From assembly GCF_014651695.1 (NCBI RefSeq), contig NZ_BMXJ01000007.1:18084-78498 (forward strand): a stretch of DNA of 60,415 bases. Reading direction: 5' to 3'. Each line of letters begins with the position of its first letter. Within the stretch, counting starts at the first letter, position 1. The translations under genes were made by a program, and so were the position numbers. The notes below the pieces were generated by a model. It did no database searches. It was given only the letters and a program-made list of their open reading frames with translations, and was not told the origin of the DNA. Below are positions 8,648 to 16,199 of the stretch, in pieces. The DNA is from Nocardiopsis terrae (lineage in GTDB: Bacteria > Actinomycetota > Actinomycetes > Streptosporangiales > Streptosporangiaceae).

Positions 8648-8664
8648 CGGAATGTCGCATTCCG
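8648..8664. promoter_or_regulatory. Candidate TetR operator 2 (aldehyde dehydrogenase side)
   Basis: CGGAATG-TCG-CATTCCG is a perfect 17-bp palindrome 78 bases upstream of the aldehyde dehydrogenase start. It shares the CGGAA/TTCCG core with the site next to the TetR gene. The rest of the gap 8461-8742 shows no gene. Confidence 0.45.
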
Positions 8665-8742
8665 GTTCGTGTTGCAGGCGGGAGGGCGTGGCATTGTGGG
8701 GCCGTGCCCAACGCAGCGCACGTACCCCTCCAGGAGGTTGGC

Positions 8743-10203
8743 GTGAACACCGAAGCCCCCGAGACCACACCCGAAGAGCTCGACGCCGTACTGCGGCGCG
8801 CGGCCGACGCCGCACCGCTCTACGCGGCCCTGCCCGCCGCCGAACGCGCCCGCGCGCTGCGGGCCGTCGCCGACGCCCTGGACGGTGCGGTCGACGAACT
8901 CGTCCCCGTCGCCATGGCCGAGGCCCACTACCCGGAGGCACGCTGCCGGAGCGAGCTCGGCCGGACCACCTTCCAGCTCCGCCTGTTCGCGGACGTACTG
9001 GAGGAGGGCGAGTACCTGGAGGCGATGATCGACCCGGCCGACCCGGACTGGGGCACCCCCCGGCCGGACGTGCGGCGCCTGCTGGTACCGCTCGGCCCGG
9101 TGGTGGTCTTCGGGGCCAGTAACTTCCCCTTCGCCTTCTCCACCGCCGGAGGCGACAGCGCCTCCGCCCTGGCCGCCGGCTGTCCGGTCGTGGTCAAGGC
9201 CCACCCGGGCCACCCCGAACTGGCCCGGCGCACCGCCGACCTGGTCATCGCGGCGCTGGCGGATTCGGAGGCGCCCGAGGGGGTGTTCGCTCTGGTCAGC
9301 GGGTTCGAGGCGGGGCGGCGCGCGGTGACGCACCCGCTCACGCGTGCGGTCGGCTTCACCGGTTCCATCCCCGGCGGGCGGGCCCTGTACGACCTCGCCG
9401 TCTCGCGCCCGGAGCCCATCCCGTTCTACGGAGAGCTCGGCAGCGTCAACCCGGTCTTCGTGACCCGTGCGGCGATGGGGGCCCGGGGCGAGGGGATCCT
9501 CGAGGGTTACGCGGGGTCGGCCACGATGGGGTCGGGCCAGTTCTGCACCAAACCCGGGGTGGTGTTCGTCCCCGAGGGCGCCAAGCTGGACGCACTGGTC
9601 GACGACCTGGCGGCCCGGGCCGCGGCTCCGCTGCTCAACGACCGGGTGGCCGAGGGGTTCGCGCGGGGTCTGGACGCGCTGGCCGCACACCCCGCCACGG
9701 AGGTGCTGGTCAGCGGGGAGGAGACCGGACAGGGCCGGTCGCCGAGCCTGCTCCGTACCGACCTGGACTCCCTGCTGGAACACTCCGAGGACCTGCTCGC
9801 GGAGTGCTTCGGCCCCGCCACACTCGTGGTGACCTACCCCGACGAACGGCGTCTGCTGGAGGTGGGCGGGGTTCTGCGCGGTCAGCTCACCGTCACCGTG
9901 CACGGTGAGGAGGACGACCCGGTGGCTCCGGCGCTCCTGGCCCTGGGCGCCTCGGTGGCGGGGAGGGTGGTCTGGAACGGTTGGCCGACCGGGGTGGCGG
10001 TCACCCACGCGATGACCCACGGCGGCCCCTACCCGGCGACGACCGCGCCTTCGCACACCTCGGTGGGCAGTACCGCGATCCGCCGATTCCTGCGGCCGGT
10101 CACCTACCAGTCGGTGCCGCAGCCGCTGCTGCCCCCGGAACTGCGGGACGGCAACCCGCTTGCCGTGCCCCGGAGGGTCAACGGCGGGCTGCCGTCGGAG
10201 TGA
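8743..10203 (+). CDS. NADP-dependent aldehyde dehydrogenase (alpha-ketoglutarate semialdehyde dehydrogenase type)
   Basis: The 486-residue cytosolic enzyme oxidises an aldehyde to the acid with NAD(P). It matches the KGSADH-type branch. The N-terminal nucleotide-binding segment reads FGASNFPFAFSTAGGDSA. VVKAHPGHP supplies the cofactor-binding Lys, FTGSIPGG is the glycine-rich loop, YGELGSVNP holds the general-base Glu, and MGSGQFCTKPG holds the catalytic Cys. In this branch the substrate is often alpha-ketoglutarate semialdehyde from sugar-acid or hydroxyproline breakdown, but no such pathway genes are adjacent. The GTG start at 8743 follows AGGAGG with correct spacing and is preferred to the ATG at 8704. 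Confidence 0.9.
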   Translation: MNTEAPETTPEELDAVLRRAADAAPLYAALPAAERARALRAVADALDGAVDELVPVAMAEAHYPEARCRSELGRTTFQLRLFADVLEEGEYLEAMIDPADPDWGTPRPDVRRLLVPLGPVVVFGASNFPFAFSTAGGDSASALAAGCPVVVKAHPGHPELARRTADLVIAALADSEAPEGVFALVSGFEAGRRAVTHPLTRAVGFTGSIPGGRALYDLAVSRPEPIPFYGELGSVNPVFVTRAAMGARGEGILEGYAGSATMGSGQFCTKPGVVFVPEGAKLDALVDDLAARAAAPLLNDRVAEGFARGLDALAAHPATEVLVSGEETGQGRSPSLLRTDLDSLLEHSEDLLAECFGPATLVVTYPDERRLLEVGGVLRGQLTVTVHGEEDDPVAPALLALGASVAGRVVWNGWPTGVAVTHAMTHGGPYPATTAPSHTSVGSTAIRRFLRPVTYQSVPQPLLPPELRDGNPLAVPRRVNGGLPSE

Positions 10204-10218
10204 GGTTCCGGTCCCCGG

Positions 10219-10248
10219 GCGTTCGGAGAGCCGGTGCTCTCCGAACGC
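10219..10248. terminator. Bidirectional terminator between convergent genes
   Basis: A perfect 13-bp stem (GCGTTCGGAGAGC and its complement) closes a CGGT tetraloop. It fills the 45-base gap between the aldehyde dehydrogenase stop and the stop of the convergent membrane-protein gene, so it can serve both strands. Confidence 0.8.
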
Positions 10249-10899
10249 TCAGGAGGCGGAGGCGTCGTAGGCCTCGCGGAAGGCCTTGAATCGTGTGTGC
10301 TGCCCCCTGGCGTAGGAGTAGACGAAGACGAAGACCATGAGGAACACGGTGGCGGGTGCGAGCTGGAACAGGTGCTGAGCATCGAACCCGGGGCCGATGA
10401 CGTCGGCCAGGGGGAGCAGGGCGGCGAACACCATGACGACGAACAGCCCGCCCATGTAGTAGTTGGGGTTGCTGTTGTACACGAGCCTGTCGGACAGCCG
10501 GCGGGCCAGGTGGTTGATGTCCGGGTCCGGTCCGAGCCGTCCGCTGGCCGCCTGGAGCCTGGCCGAGGCGTACCGGACGGGGTCTGACTCCTCCACCTCG
10601 GGCAGGTTCCTCCCGTGGAAGTACATGGGCACGGCGACGAGGAGGGCGCCGACGAACGCCGCGACGAGGACCCCGACCAGGGTCCAACCCGGAATGTTGG
10701 TCGGATCGGTCAGGGACGGGGCGGCGGCGACGATGGCGAGGGCGGTGGTGGCCACCGCGGCCAGGGCAGCACCGCGGAGCGCGAAGCCCGCGGGGTGGTT
10801 CTGGGCGTAGAGCTGGATCCGGGCCCCGGTGATCTGGGAGCCGCTGGGGCGGGGGGCGTGGGGACCGTCTGGCTGAGGGTTGTTCCTCTGGAAGCTCAT
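10249..10899 (-). CDS. Four-helix membrane protein of unknown function
   Basis: This 216-residue protein has four predicted membrane segments in two pairs. Residues ~40-60 and 70-92 form the first pair. A charged cytosolic or external loop of about 50 residues follows, then a second pair near residues 145-165 and 178-197. I do not recognise a domain. The loop starts YFHGRNLPEVEESDPVRYAS. The ATG at 10899 is 7 nt after a TACCTT box and has no Shine-Dalgarno, so I place the start there rather than two codons upstream. Only 55 bases separate it from the divergent adenosine deaminase start, which has the same arrangement. Confidence 0.72.
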   Translation of the reverse strand: MSFQRNNPQPDGPHAPRPSGSQITGARIQLYAQNHPAGFALRGAALAAVATTALAIVAAAPSLTDPTNIPGWTLVGVLVAAFVGALLVAVPMYFHGRNLPEVEESDPVRYASARLQAASGRLGPDPDINHLARRLSDRLVYNSNPNYYMGGLFVVMVFAALLPLADVIGPGFDAQHLFQLAPATVFLMVFVFVYSYARGQHTRFKAFREAYDASAS

Positions 10900-10906
10900 G
10901 TCCATG

Positions 10907-10912
10907 AAGGTA
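10907..10912 (-). promoter_or_regulatory. -10 box (TACCTT) for a leaderless start
   Basis: TACCTT on the minus strand lies 7 nt before the ATG at 10899. No ribosome-binding site is seen in between. Confidence 0.5.
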
Positions 10913-10942
10913 CGGCGGTGGTCCCCGGTCCCACCACGCTCT

Positions 10943-10948
10943 TATGTT
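10943..10948 (+). promoter_or_regulatory. -10 box (TATGTT) for leaderless adenosine deaminase
   Basis: TATGTT ends 6 nt before the ATG at 10955, so transcription should start at the first base of the codon. No Shine-Dalgarno is present and no clear -35 is seen. Confidence 0.55.
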
Positions 10949-10954
10949 GGCTCT

Positions 10955-11989
10955 ATGGATCAGATTTCCCCCACTTTCGTCAGGTCGCTCGTCCAGGACC
11001 TGCCCAAGGTGGAACTACACGTTCACCTTGAGGGCTCCATGCCGGCCGAGACCCTCTTCGAGCTGGCCGGACGGCATCGGGTGGAGGGCGTCCCCGACAC
11101 CCTGGAGGAACTCAGGGACTGGTACGCCTTCACCGACTTCCCGCACTTCGTCGAGGTCTACCTGGCGTCGGTGCGCACTCTGCGGGAGGAGGCCGACTTC
11201 GCGCTGCTGACCTCGGTCGTCGCCGAACGGCTGGCCGCGCAGAACGTGCGCTACGCGGAGGTCCACGTGAGCCTCTACGCCCACCTGATGCGCGGCGTAC
11301 CGTCGAAAGTGGTGTTCGACGGGATCGAGCGCGCCCGGTTGGACGCCGAACGCGAGCACGGCATCCGGCTGAGGTGGATCCCCGACTTCCCCGCCGACTT
11401 CGGGGTGGAGGCGGCCGAGAGGACGGTCGAGGCCGTGCTCCGGGACGGACCGCCGAGTGTGGTCGGGTTCGGGGTCGGCGGTGTGGAGACCCCGCTGGGC
11501 CAGTACGCCGACGTGTTCGGCCGGGCCCGGGCGGCCGGGCTGGCCAGCCTTCCGCACGCGGGTGAGCACGGCGGACCGGAACGGATCCGTGAGGCCCTGG
11601 ACCTGCTGGGGGCCGAGCGGATCGGGCACGGCATCGACGTGATGAAGGACCCCGAGCTGGTCGAGCGGCTGGTGGCGGCACAGCTGCCGGTGGATGTCAG
11701 CCCCACGTCCAACATCTGCACGCGTGCGGTGCGGCGGATCGGTGAGCACCCGCTTCCCGCCATGCTCGACGCCGGCCTGCTGGTCACCCTCAACAGCGAC
11801 GACCCCACCATGTTCGGCAGCGACCTGAGCGGTGAGTACGGGGTCGCCCACGGGTTGGTGGGGGCCGAGGGGCTGGTGCGGTTGGCCCGCAACGGGGTGC
11901 ACGCCTCCTACCTCGGCGCGGCCCGGCGTCGGGAGCTGTTGGCGGAGATCGACGAGGTGGCCGCTCGGCACGGGGTGTCAGCGCACTGA
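10955..11989 (+). CDS. add: Adenosine deaminase
   Basis: This 344-residue cytosolic enzyme deaminates adenosine and deoxyadenosine to inosine and deoxyinosine in purine salvage. The zinc-binding motif HVHLEGS lies near residues 19-25. The central HAGEHGG motif (zinc His and catalytic Glu/His), GHGIDVMKDP, and the late SNICTRAVRRIGEHP and LNSDDPTMFGS (zinc and catalytic Asp pair) are all present in order. Length matches the family. Homology begins at the ATG at 10955, and the promoter arrangement indicates a leaderless message. The gene is followed by a tandem octamer repeat and a strong hairpin. Confidence 0.93.
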   Translation: MDQISPTFVRSLVQDLPKVELHVHLEGSMPAETLFELAGRHRVEGVPDTLEELRDWYAFTDFPHFVEVYLASVRTLREEADFALLTSVVAERLAAQNVRYAEVHVSLYAHLMRGVPSKVVFDGIERARLDAEREHGIRLRWIPDFPADFGVEAAERTVEAVLRDGPPSVVGFGVGGVETPLGQYADVFGRARAAGLASLPHAGEHGGPERIREALDLLGAERIGHGIDVMKDPELVERLVAAQLPVDVSPTSNICTRAVRRIGEHPLPAMLDAGLLVTLNSDDPTMFGSDLSGEYGVAHGLVGAEGLVRLARNGVHASYLGAARRRELLAEIDEVAARHGVSAH

Positions 11990-12009
11990 GGCCCTGAGGC
12001 CCTGAGGCC
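11986..12009. repeat. Three tandem CTGAGGCC octamers
   Basis: Three perfect copies of CTGAGGCC start within the adenosine deaminase stop codon and run to the terminator hairpin. It is probably slippage, with no clear function. Confidence 0.6.
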
Positions 12010-12017
12010 CGGGGGCC

Positions 12018-12041
12018 GGGGCCGGTGCACGCACCGGCCCC
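12018..12041. terminator. Terminator hairpin between add and the CapA gene
   Basis: GGGGCCGGTGC and its perfect complement flank a minimal AC centre, opening in practice to a 9-bp stem with a 6-nt loop. It sits between two convergent genes and could act in both directions. Confidence 0.65.
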
Positions 12042-12065
12042 CGGTGTACCGGCCCCGCCCACGGT

Positions 12066-13187
12066 CTAGGCCGGGGAGTCGCTGAGCGGCAGCCCGCACT
12101 CCTGGCGCATGTCCACCCAGTTCTGCTGGGCCCGGTCGGCCGCGTCCCCCTCGTAGGGGATCGGGACGCCGCCCTGGATCTGGGCGGGGGCCCAGTCGGA
12201 CTCCAGGACGCTCCCCTGATCGAAGGTCAGGGTGAGGACGCCGGTCTCCGCGGTCGGGCCGCTGAAGTTGTAGAAGACGAAGTTGCTGAGCCCGTAGTGC
12301 ACGTAGGCGTCACCCTGGAACCCTCCGGGGGAGAGCACGTGGGCGTGACCGCCGACCACGGCGCTGGCGCCCGCCTCGATGAGGTCGTCCGCCAGCTGGG
12401 GGGCGTGCGGGAGCGGGCAGTGCGAGCCCTCCAGCCCCCAGTGCAGGAAGACCACGACGTTGTCGTGCTCGGCTGCGGCCTCGGAGACCGCCTGGAGCAT
12501 CCGGTCCTTGGACTCGGACTTGGTGGAGGCGAGCCCGGGCTTGCCGTCGTCGGCGGTCCAGGCGGAGATGAGGTGGTCGTCGAGCACGTCGGTGGCGCCG
12601 AACATGGCGATGCTCTGTCCGTTGACCTCGGCGACGTGCGGCGCGTAGGCCTCGTCCGCGTCCCGGCCCGCGCCCACGAGCGTGACGGGGGATTCCTCCC
12701 CGTTGTCGAGGGTGTCGATCAGCCCCGATTCGCTGTAGTCCATGCCGTGGTTGTTGGCGATGGTGGCCACGTCGACGCCCGCGGCGTCCAGGGCCTCCAG
12801 CGCACTGGGGGGTGCGCGGAAGACGAAGTCCTTGCCGGGGATGGGCGTACCGCCCTCGGTGACCGCGGTCTCCAGGTTGACCATGGCGAGGTCGGCGGCG
12901 GAGAGCTGCTCGGAGACGGGGCCGAGCGCGGTCGCCGGGTCGTTCAGGCGGGACCGGAGCAGCCCCTCGAACATCACGTCCCCGCCGAAGGCGACGCTGA
13001 AGGGTTCGGAAGCGGGCTCGGAGGAGGCCTGGGGCTCGGCAGTCCCCTCCTCCGGTGTTACGGCCCCCTCGTCCAGCTGCTCCTGGTCGTCCGTCGAGGA
13101 ACAGGCGGCAACGAGTGCCAGTGCGAGGGTCGCGGCACCGGCCGCGAGGATCCTGTGGGTACGCGGGCGTGGGTCTTCCGGGTTCAT
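12066..13187 (-). CDS. CapA-like metallophosphoesterase-fold lipoprotein
   Basis: The 373-residue protein starts with a lipoprotein signal peptide ending in LVAAC near residue 29. An acidic linker follows to about 65, then a CapA (PGA_cap) domain. CapA landmarks are FGGDVMFEG, NLETAVTEGG, IANNHGMDYSE, FLHWGLE and VVGGHAHV; these carry the Asp, Asn and His residues of a calcineurin-like metal centre. CapA proteins take part in poly-gamma-glutamate capsule export or attachment, but no capB/capC-like genes are nearby. In actinomycetes many stand-alone homologues are uncharacterised. A GGAG ribosome-binding site precedes the ATG. Confidence 0.85.
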   Translation of the reverse strand: MNPEDPRPRTHRILAAGAATLALALVAACSSTDDQEQLDEGAVTPEEGTAEPQASSEPASEPFSVAFGGDVMFEGLLRSRLNDPATALGPVSEQLSAADLAMVNLETAVTEGGTPIPGKDFVFRAPPSALEALDAAGVDVATIANNHGMDYSESGLIDTLDNGEESPVTLVGAGRDADEAYAPHVAEVNGQSIAMFGATDVLDDHLISAWTADDGKPGLASTKSESKDRMLQAVSEAAAEHDNVVVFLHWGLEGSHCPLPHAPQLADDLIEAGASAVVGGHAHVLSPGGFQGDAYVHYGLSNFVFYNFSGPTAETGVLTLTFDQGSVLESDWAPAQIQGGVPIPYEGDAADRAQQNWVDMRQECGLPLSDSPA

Positions 13188-14058
13188 ACACGCTCCAGTG
13201 AGGGGGAATCAGGGGCCTGTCCGTCCGGTAGGACGCGTCCCCGCTGATCCCGGTTGGCCGTCGTGACCGGACAGAGGCCTTCGGCAGGCCCCGGCCCGTC
13301 ATCGTTCTTTCGCCCTCCGTTGCGCGTGGTCCACGGAGGGTGTCTGTGGGATCGCTTGTCCGGTGTTGGCGGGCCCTTGGTCGGGAGATGGCTCGCCGGA
13401 GCCAGGGTAAACGGTTCTGACCAGCGGTTTTGTTCTTCCCTCTGATTTCGGCGCGTCGTTCCCGGTCAACTGCCGGAGGGGCCGGGGGGTGGTGGGGCGT
13501 TCGCTGGGGTGTCGGTTCGCGTCTTCGGTGGTGCAGACAACTCCTTCTCTGGCAAAAAGGGTGTTAGCGGCATTCGTTGCATAAGGTATTAGGCGCTCCG
13601 AGGAGGCAGGAAAACGAATCTACGAAGTCTTTTAGTTTTCTTCTGTGGATGCTCGGATGGATTTTTTTCGACCCACTCCGTTACTTTGAGTTGTCATCTG
13701 AATGCTTAAAGTTGTTAAGTAAAGCCCTTTGAACAGCCACTATGCCTCTGTGTAATTATGCAAAAGCATAGGGTGTCCAGGGCTTGGGGAAACATTTCAA
13801 GAAAAGGCCTGCGCGCCCTGTATGGCTGCTAGCGTTTCGGTCTGTTGGCGGTTCCAGTCGGAAAGAACTCCGAAAGAACCGAACCGCCATCTCTGCCTGT
13901 GCACGCGGGCCACACCGCCGTCCCGACGACTTCGAGGACGGGCCCGCCCCTCGTGCGACCCGGGTCGCCGCATCCACGGCGCCGGGCTCGGGCACACGGC
14001 AGGCGCGCCCCGCTCAGCGCATCCCCTGGCAGTCTTCGTGAAAGGTCCAAGCCGCACC
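13188..14058. other. Long gene-free leader with an AT-rich island upstream of the chaplin gene
   Basis: This 871-base stretch has no convincing gene. Bases about 13540-13800 are strikingly AT-rich for this genome, with runs such as GATTTTTTTC and TTAAAGTTGTTAAGTAAAG. Within it are a possible promoter (TTGTCA at 13691-13696, 18-bp spacer, TTAAGT at 13715-13720) and a TATGC-AAAA-GCATA hairpin near 13758-13771. Further on, GGCGGTTC at 13847-13854 pairs with GAACCGCC at 13881-13888. The layout suggests a long, regulated 5' leader for the chaplin mRNA, as expected for a developmentally controlled gene. Confidence 0.55.
13691..13720 (+). promoter_or_regulatory. Candidate promoter for the chaplin gene
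   Basis: TTGTCA, an 18-bp spacer and TTAAGT form a plausible promoter about 340 bases upstream of the chaplin ATG. It is only one of several possible boxes in the AT-rich island, and no BldN-type consensus was recognised. Confidence 0.28.
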
Positions 14059-15102
14059 ATGCGAAACACGTTCCGTTACTCCTTCGCCACCGCACTGACC
14101 GCGGGGCTGGTGCTCGCGCCGTTCAGCGCCGCGTTCGCCGACGCCGAGACCGACGGCTCCGGCGGTGTGGCCAGCGGCAACCAGGTCCTCGTCCCCGTCG
14201 ACGTCGAGGCCGACCTGTGCGGTAACTCACTGGCCGTGCTCGGGATCTCCCAGGCCAAGTGCACCCAGGTGTCCGAGGTCCTCTACGAGAGCAGCGGCCA
14301 GGGCGCCTCCACCGACGGTTCCGGCGGTGTGGCCAGCGGCAACCAGATCGTCGTCCCGGTCGACGCCGCCATCGACATCTGCGGCAACTCCGTGGCCGTG
14401 GCCGGGATCTCCAAGGCCGACTGCGTCGAGGTCGTCGAGGACCTGGAGGAGGAGGCCGACGACGCCCCCAGTACCTACACCGACGGTTCCGGCGGTGTGG
14501 CCAGCGGCAACCAGATCGTCCTTCCGGTCGACGCCGCCATCGACATCTGCGGCAACTCCGTGGCCGTCCTGGGCGCCTCCAGCGCTCAGTGCAACACGAT
14601 CATCAACATCATCCACGCCTCCCCGGACAACGAGGCCGCCCCCGCCACCGACGGTTCGGGCGGTGTGGCCAGCGGCAACCAGGTCGTGGTCCCGGTCGAC
14701 GCGGCCGTCGAGATCTGCGGCAACGCCGTGGCGGTGCTCGGCATCGCCGAGGCCGCCTGCGTCGAGCAGATCTCCGACGAGGAGGAGCCCGAGGAGCCGG
14801 GCGAGACCGAGGAGCCGAAGGACCCCGAGGAGCCGGGCGAGACCGAGGAGCCGAAGGACCCCGGGGAGCCGGGCGAGACCGAGGAGCCGAAGGACCCCGG
14901 TAACGAGAAGGACGAGGACGGCTCCGACAAGGGCGACGAGAAGCCCGCACCCGAGGAGCAGGCCGGCGAGGAGCTCGCCGTGACCGGTGGCGCGCTGAGC
15001 GGCCTGGTCGCCGCGGCCGTGGCCGCGGTGGGCGCCGGCGGTGCCGGTCTGTACTTCGCCCGTAAGCGCAAGGCCGCCGCGGCCGTCGCTGACGAGGAGT
15101 AG
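14059..15102 (+). CDS. Long chaplin with four chaplin domains and a LAVTG sorting signal
   Basis: This 347-residue secreted surface protein has a signal peptide (about residues 1-28). Four chaplin domains follow at about 32-68, 86-122, 142-178 and 198-234. Each starts DGSGGVASGNQ, contains a VPVD strand and has two Cys 14 residues apart (54/68, 108/122, 164/178, 220/234). An acidic, proline-rich spacer (239-300) carries three EPGETEEPKDP repeats. The C terminus is a sortase signal: LAVTG (306-310), a hydrophobic helix and RKRK. Chaplins are amyloid-like hydrophobins coating aerial hyphae and spores. Long chaplins of Streptomyces usually have two domains, so four is unusual. The start is fixed by the signal peptide. 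Confidence 0.9.
   Translation: MRNTFRYSFATALTAGLVLAPFSAAFADAETDGSGGVASGNQVLVPVDVEADLCGNSLAVLGISQAKCTQVSEVLYESSGQGASTDGSGGVASGNQIVVPVDAAIDICGNSVAVAGISKADCVEVVEDLEEEADDAPSTYTDGSGGVASGNQIVLPVDAAIDICGNSVAVLGASSAQCNTIINIIHASPDNEAAPATDGSGGVASGNQVVVPVDAAVEICGNAVAVLGIAEAACVEQISDEEEPEEPGETEEPKDPEEPGETEEPKDPGEPGETEEPKDPGNEKDEDGSDKGDEKPAPEEQAGEELAVTGGALSGLVAAAVAAVGAGGAGLYFARKRKAAAAVADEE
14794..14901 (+). repeat. Three 36-bp repeats in the chaplin spacer
   Basis: Three near-identical 36-bp units encode EPGETEEPKDP plus one variable residue. They form the cell-wall-spanning spacer between the last chaplin domain and the sortase signal, and copy number could vary by slippage. Confidence 0.8.
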
Positions 15103-15129
15103 GCCCGCAGAGCAGGACGTATGCCACAC

Positions 15130-15156
15130 GGGGCCGCCGGCAGGACCGGCGGCCCC
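15130..15156 (+). terminator. Terminator after the chaplin gene
   Basis: GGGGCCGCCGG and its perfect complement (11 bp) close a CAGGA loop 27 bases after the stop codon. Confidence 0.75.
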
Positions 15157-15265
15157 GCCCGCGTGTCCGGGGAGGCCCTCCGCTCGGGCGGGGTGGGGCC
15201 GCTGGCGGGAGCGGCGGGCGAGGCTCCGGAGACGGGGGCGGTGCGGGTCGGCCGGGAGCGTCTCA

Positions 15266-15271
15266 TAACCT
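15266..15271 (+). promoter_or_regulatory. -10 box (TAACCT) for leaderless SURF1
   Basis: TAACCT ends 7 nt before the GTG at 15279, with no Shine-Dalgarno between them. Confidence 0.5.
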
Positions 15272-15278
15272 CGAAGAC

Positions 15279-16175
15279 GTGCTCAAAGTCCTGTTCTCCT
15301 CACGCATGACGGCCTTCCACGCGATGGTCGTGGTTCTCGTGCCGGCCTTCGTCTGGCTGGGGTTCTGGCAACTGGACCGGGCCGAGATGCGCAGCGCGGC
15401 GGTCGACCTCCAGCGGGACAACGTCGCGGCCGACCCCGTCCCCGTCGGCGAACTCGCCTCCGTGGGCGGCGACGTCGACCCGGCCGACCGCTGGCGCACG
15501 GTCGAGGCCACCGGAACCTGGGACCCCGAGCACGAGGTGCTGCTGCGCAACCGGGACGGCTCCCGGGGTGTGGGCTTCCACGTCCTGACCCCGCTGGTCA
15601 CCGAGGACGGTACCGGTCTCCTGGTCAACCGGGGGTGGATCGAGCGCGGGGAGAACGCGAAGGACACCCCGGACGCCCCGCCCCTGCCCGAGGGCACCGT
15701 CGAGGTGACCGGGCGCCTCCAGTTCGGCGAGACCGAGGAGAACACCGGGCTGCACAACCGCGAGGGCATGCCCGAGGGCCAGATCATGTTCGTCGACGTG
15801 GACATGCTGGCGGAGGAGCTGCCCTACCCGATCTACGGCGGCTACGTGGAGCTCACCGGGCAGGACCCCGTGCCCGACCCGGCGCCGGAGCGGGTCGCCC
15901 TCCAGGAGGAGGACACCGGCATGAGCGCCTCCTACGCCGTGCAGTGGTGGGTGTTCGCCGTCGTCGCCGTCGTGGGATGGGTCGTCCTCATCCGCCGTGA
16001 ACTGCGCGACGCGCGCAGTGGCGCGGCGGGCGGCGAAGCCGGAGCGGAGGGCGGGGACCGCCGGAGCGGCGGCGAGCCGGGGGCCGGAGCGGCCCACGGG
16101 AACGGGGACACTGGGGAGGGGCCCGAGGAGGGCCCCGCACCGGCGGAGGAGGGGCCCGGGCGGACCCGGGCCTGA
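15279..16175 (+). CDS. SURF1 family cytochrome oxidase assembly protein
   Basis: The 298-residue membrane protein has two membrane segments, near residues 10-30 and 215-235, flanking an extracytoplasmic SURF1 domain. The signature LGFWQLDRAEMR follows the first helix. Family-typical stretches include VNRGWIERG, where the Asn-Arg-Gly-Trp is diagnostic, and YPIYGGYVEL just before the second helix. SURF1 assists haem insertion into subunit I of aa3-type cytochrome oxidase. The C-terminal 65 residues are a Gly/Glu-rich, probably disordered tail. The GTG start at 15279 has no ribosome-binding site but a well-placed -10 box. No oxidase genes are in the window. Confidence 0.88.
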   Translation: MLKVLFSSRMTAFHAMVVVLVPAFVWLGFWQLDRAEMRSAAVDLQRDNVAADPVPVGELASVGGDVDPADRWRTVEATGTWDPEHEVLLRNRDGSRGVGFHVLTPLVTEDGTGLLVNRGWIERGENAKDTPDAPPLPEGTVEVTGRLQFGETEENTGLHNREGMPEGQIMFVDVDMLAEELPYPIYGGYVELTGQDPVPDPAPERVALQEEDTGMSASYAVQWWVFAVVAVVGWVVLIRRELRDARSGAAGGEAGAEGGDRRSGGEPGAGAAHGNGDTGEGPEEGPAPAEEGPGRTRA

Positions 16176-16199
16176 ACCCGCCCCGGACCTAGGAGCATC

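Noticed and set aside
8485..10056. 523-codon open frame on the minus strand
   Set aside because: It is the antisense shadow of the aldehyde dehydrogenase, with no recognisable domain.
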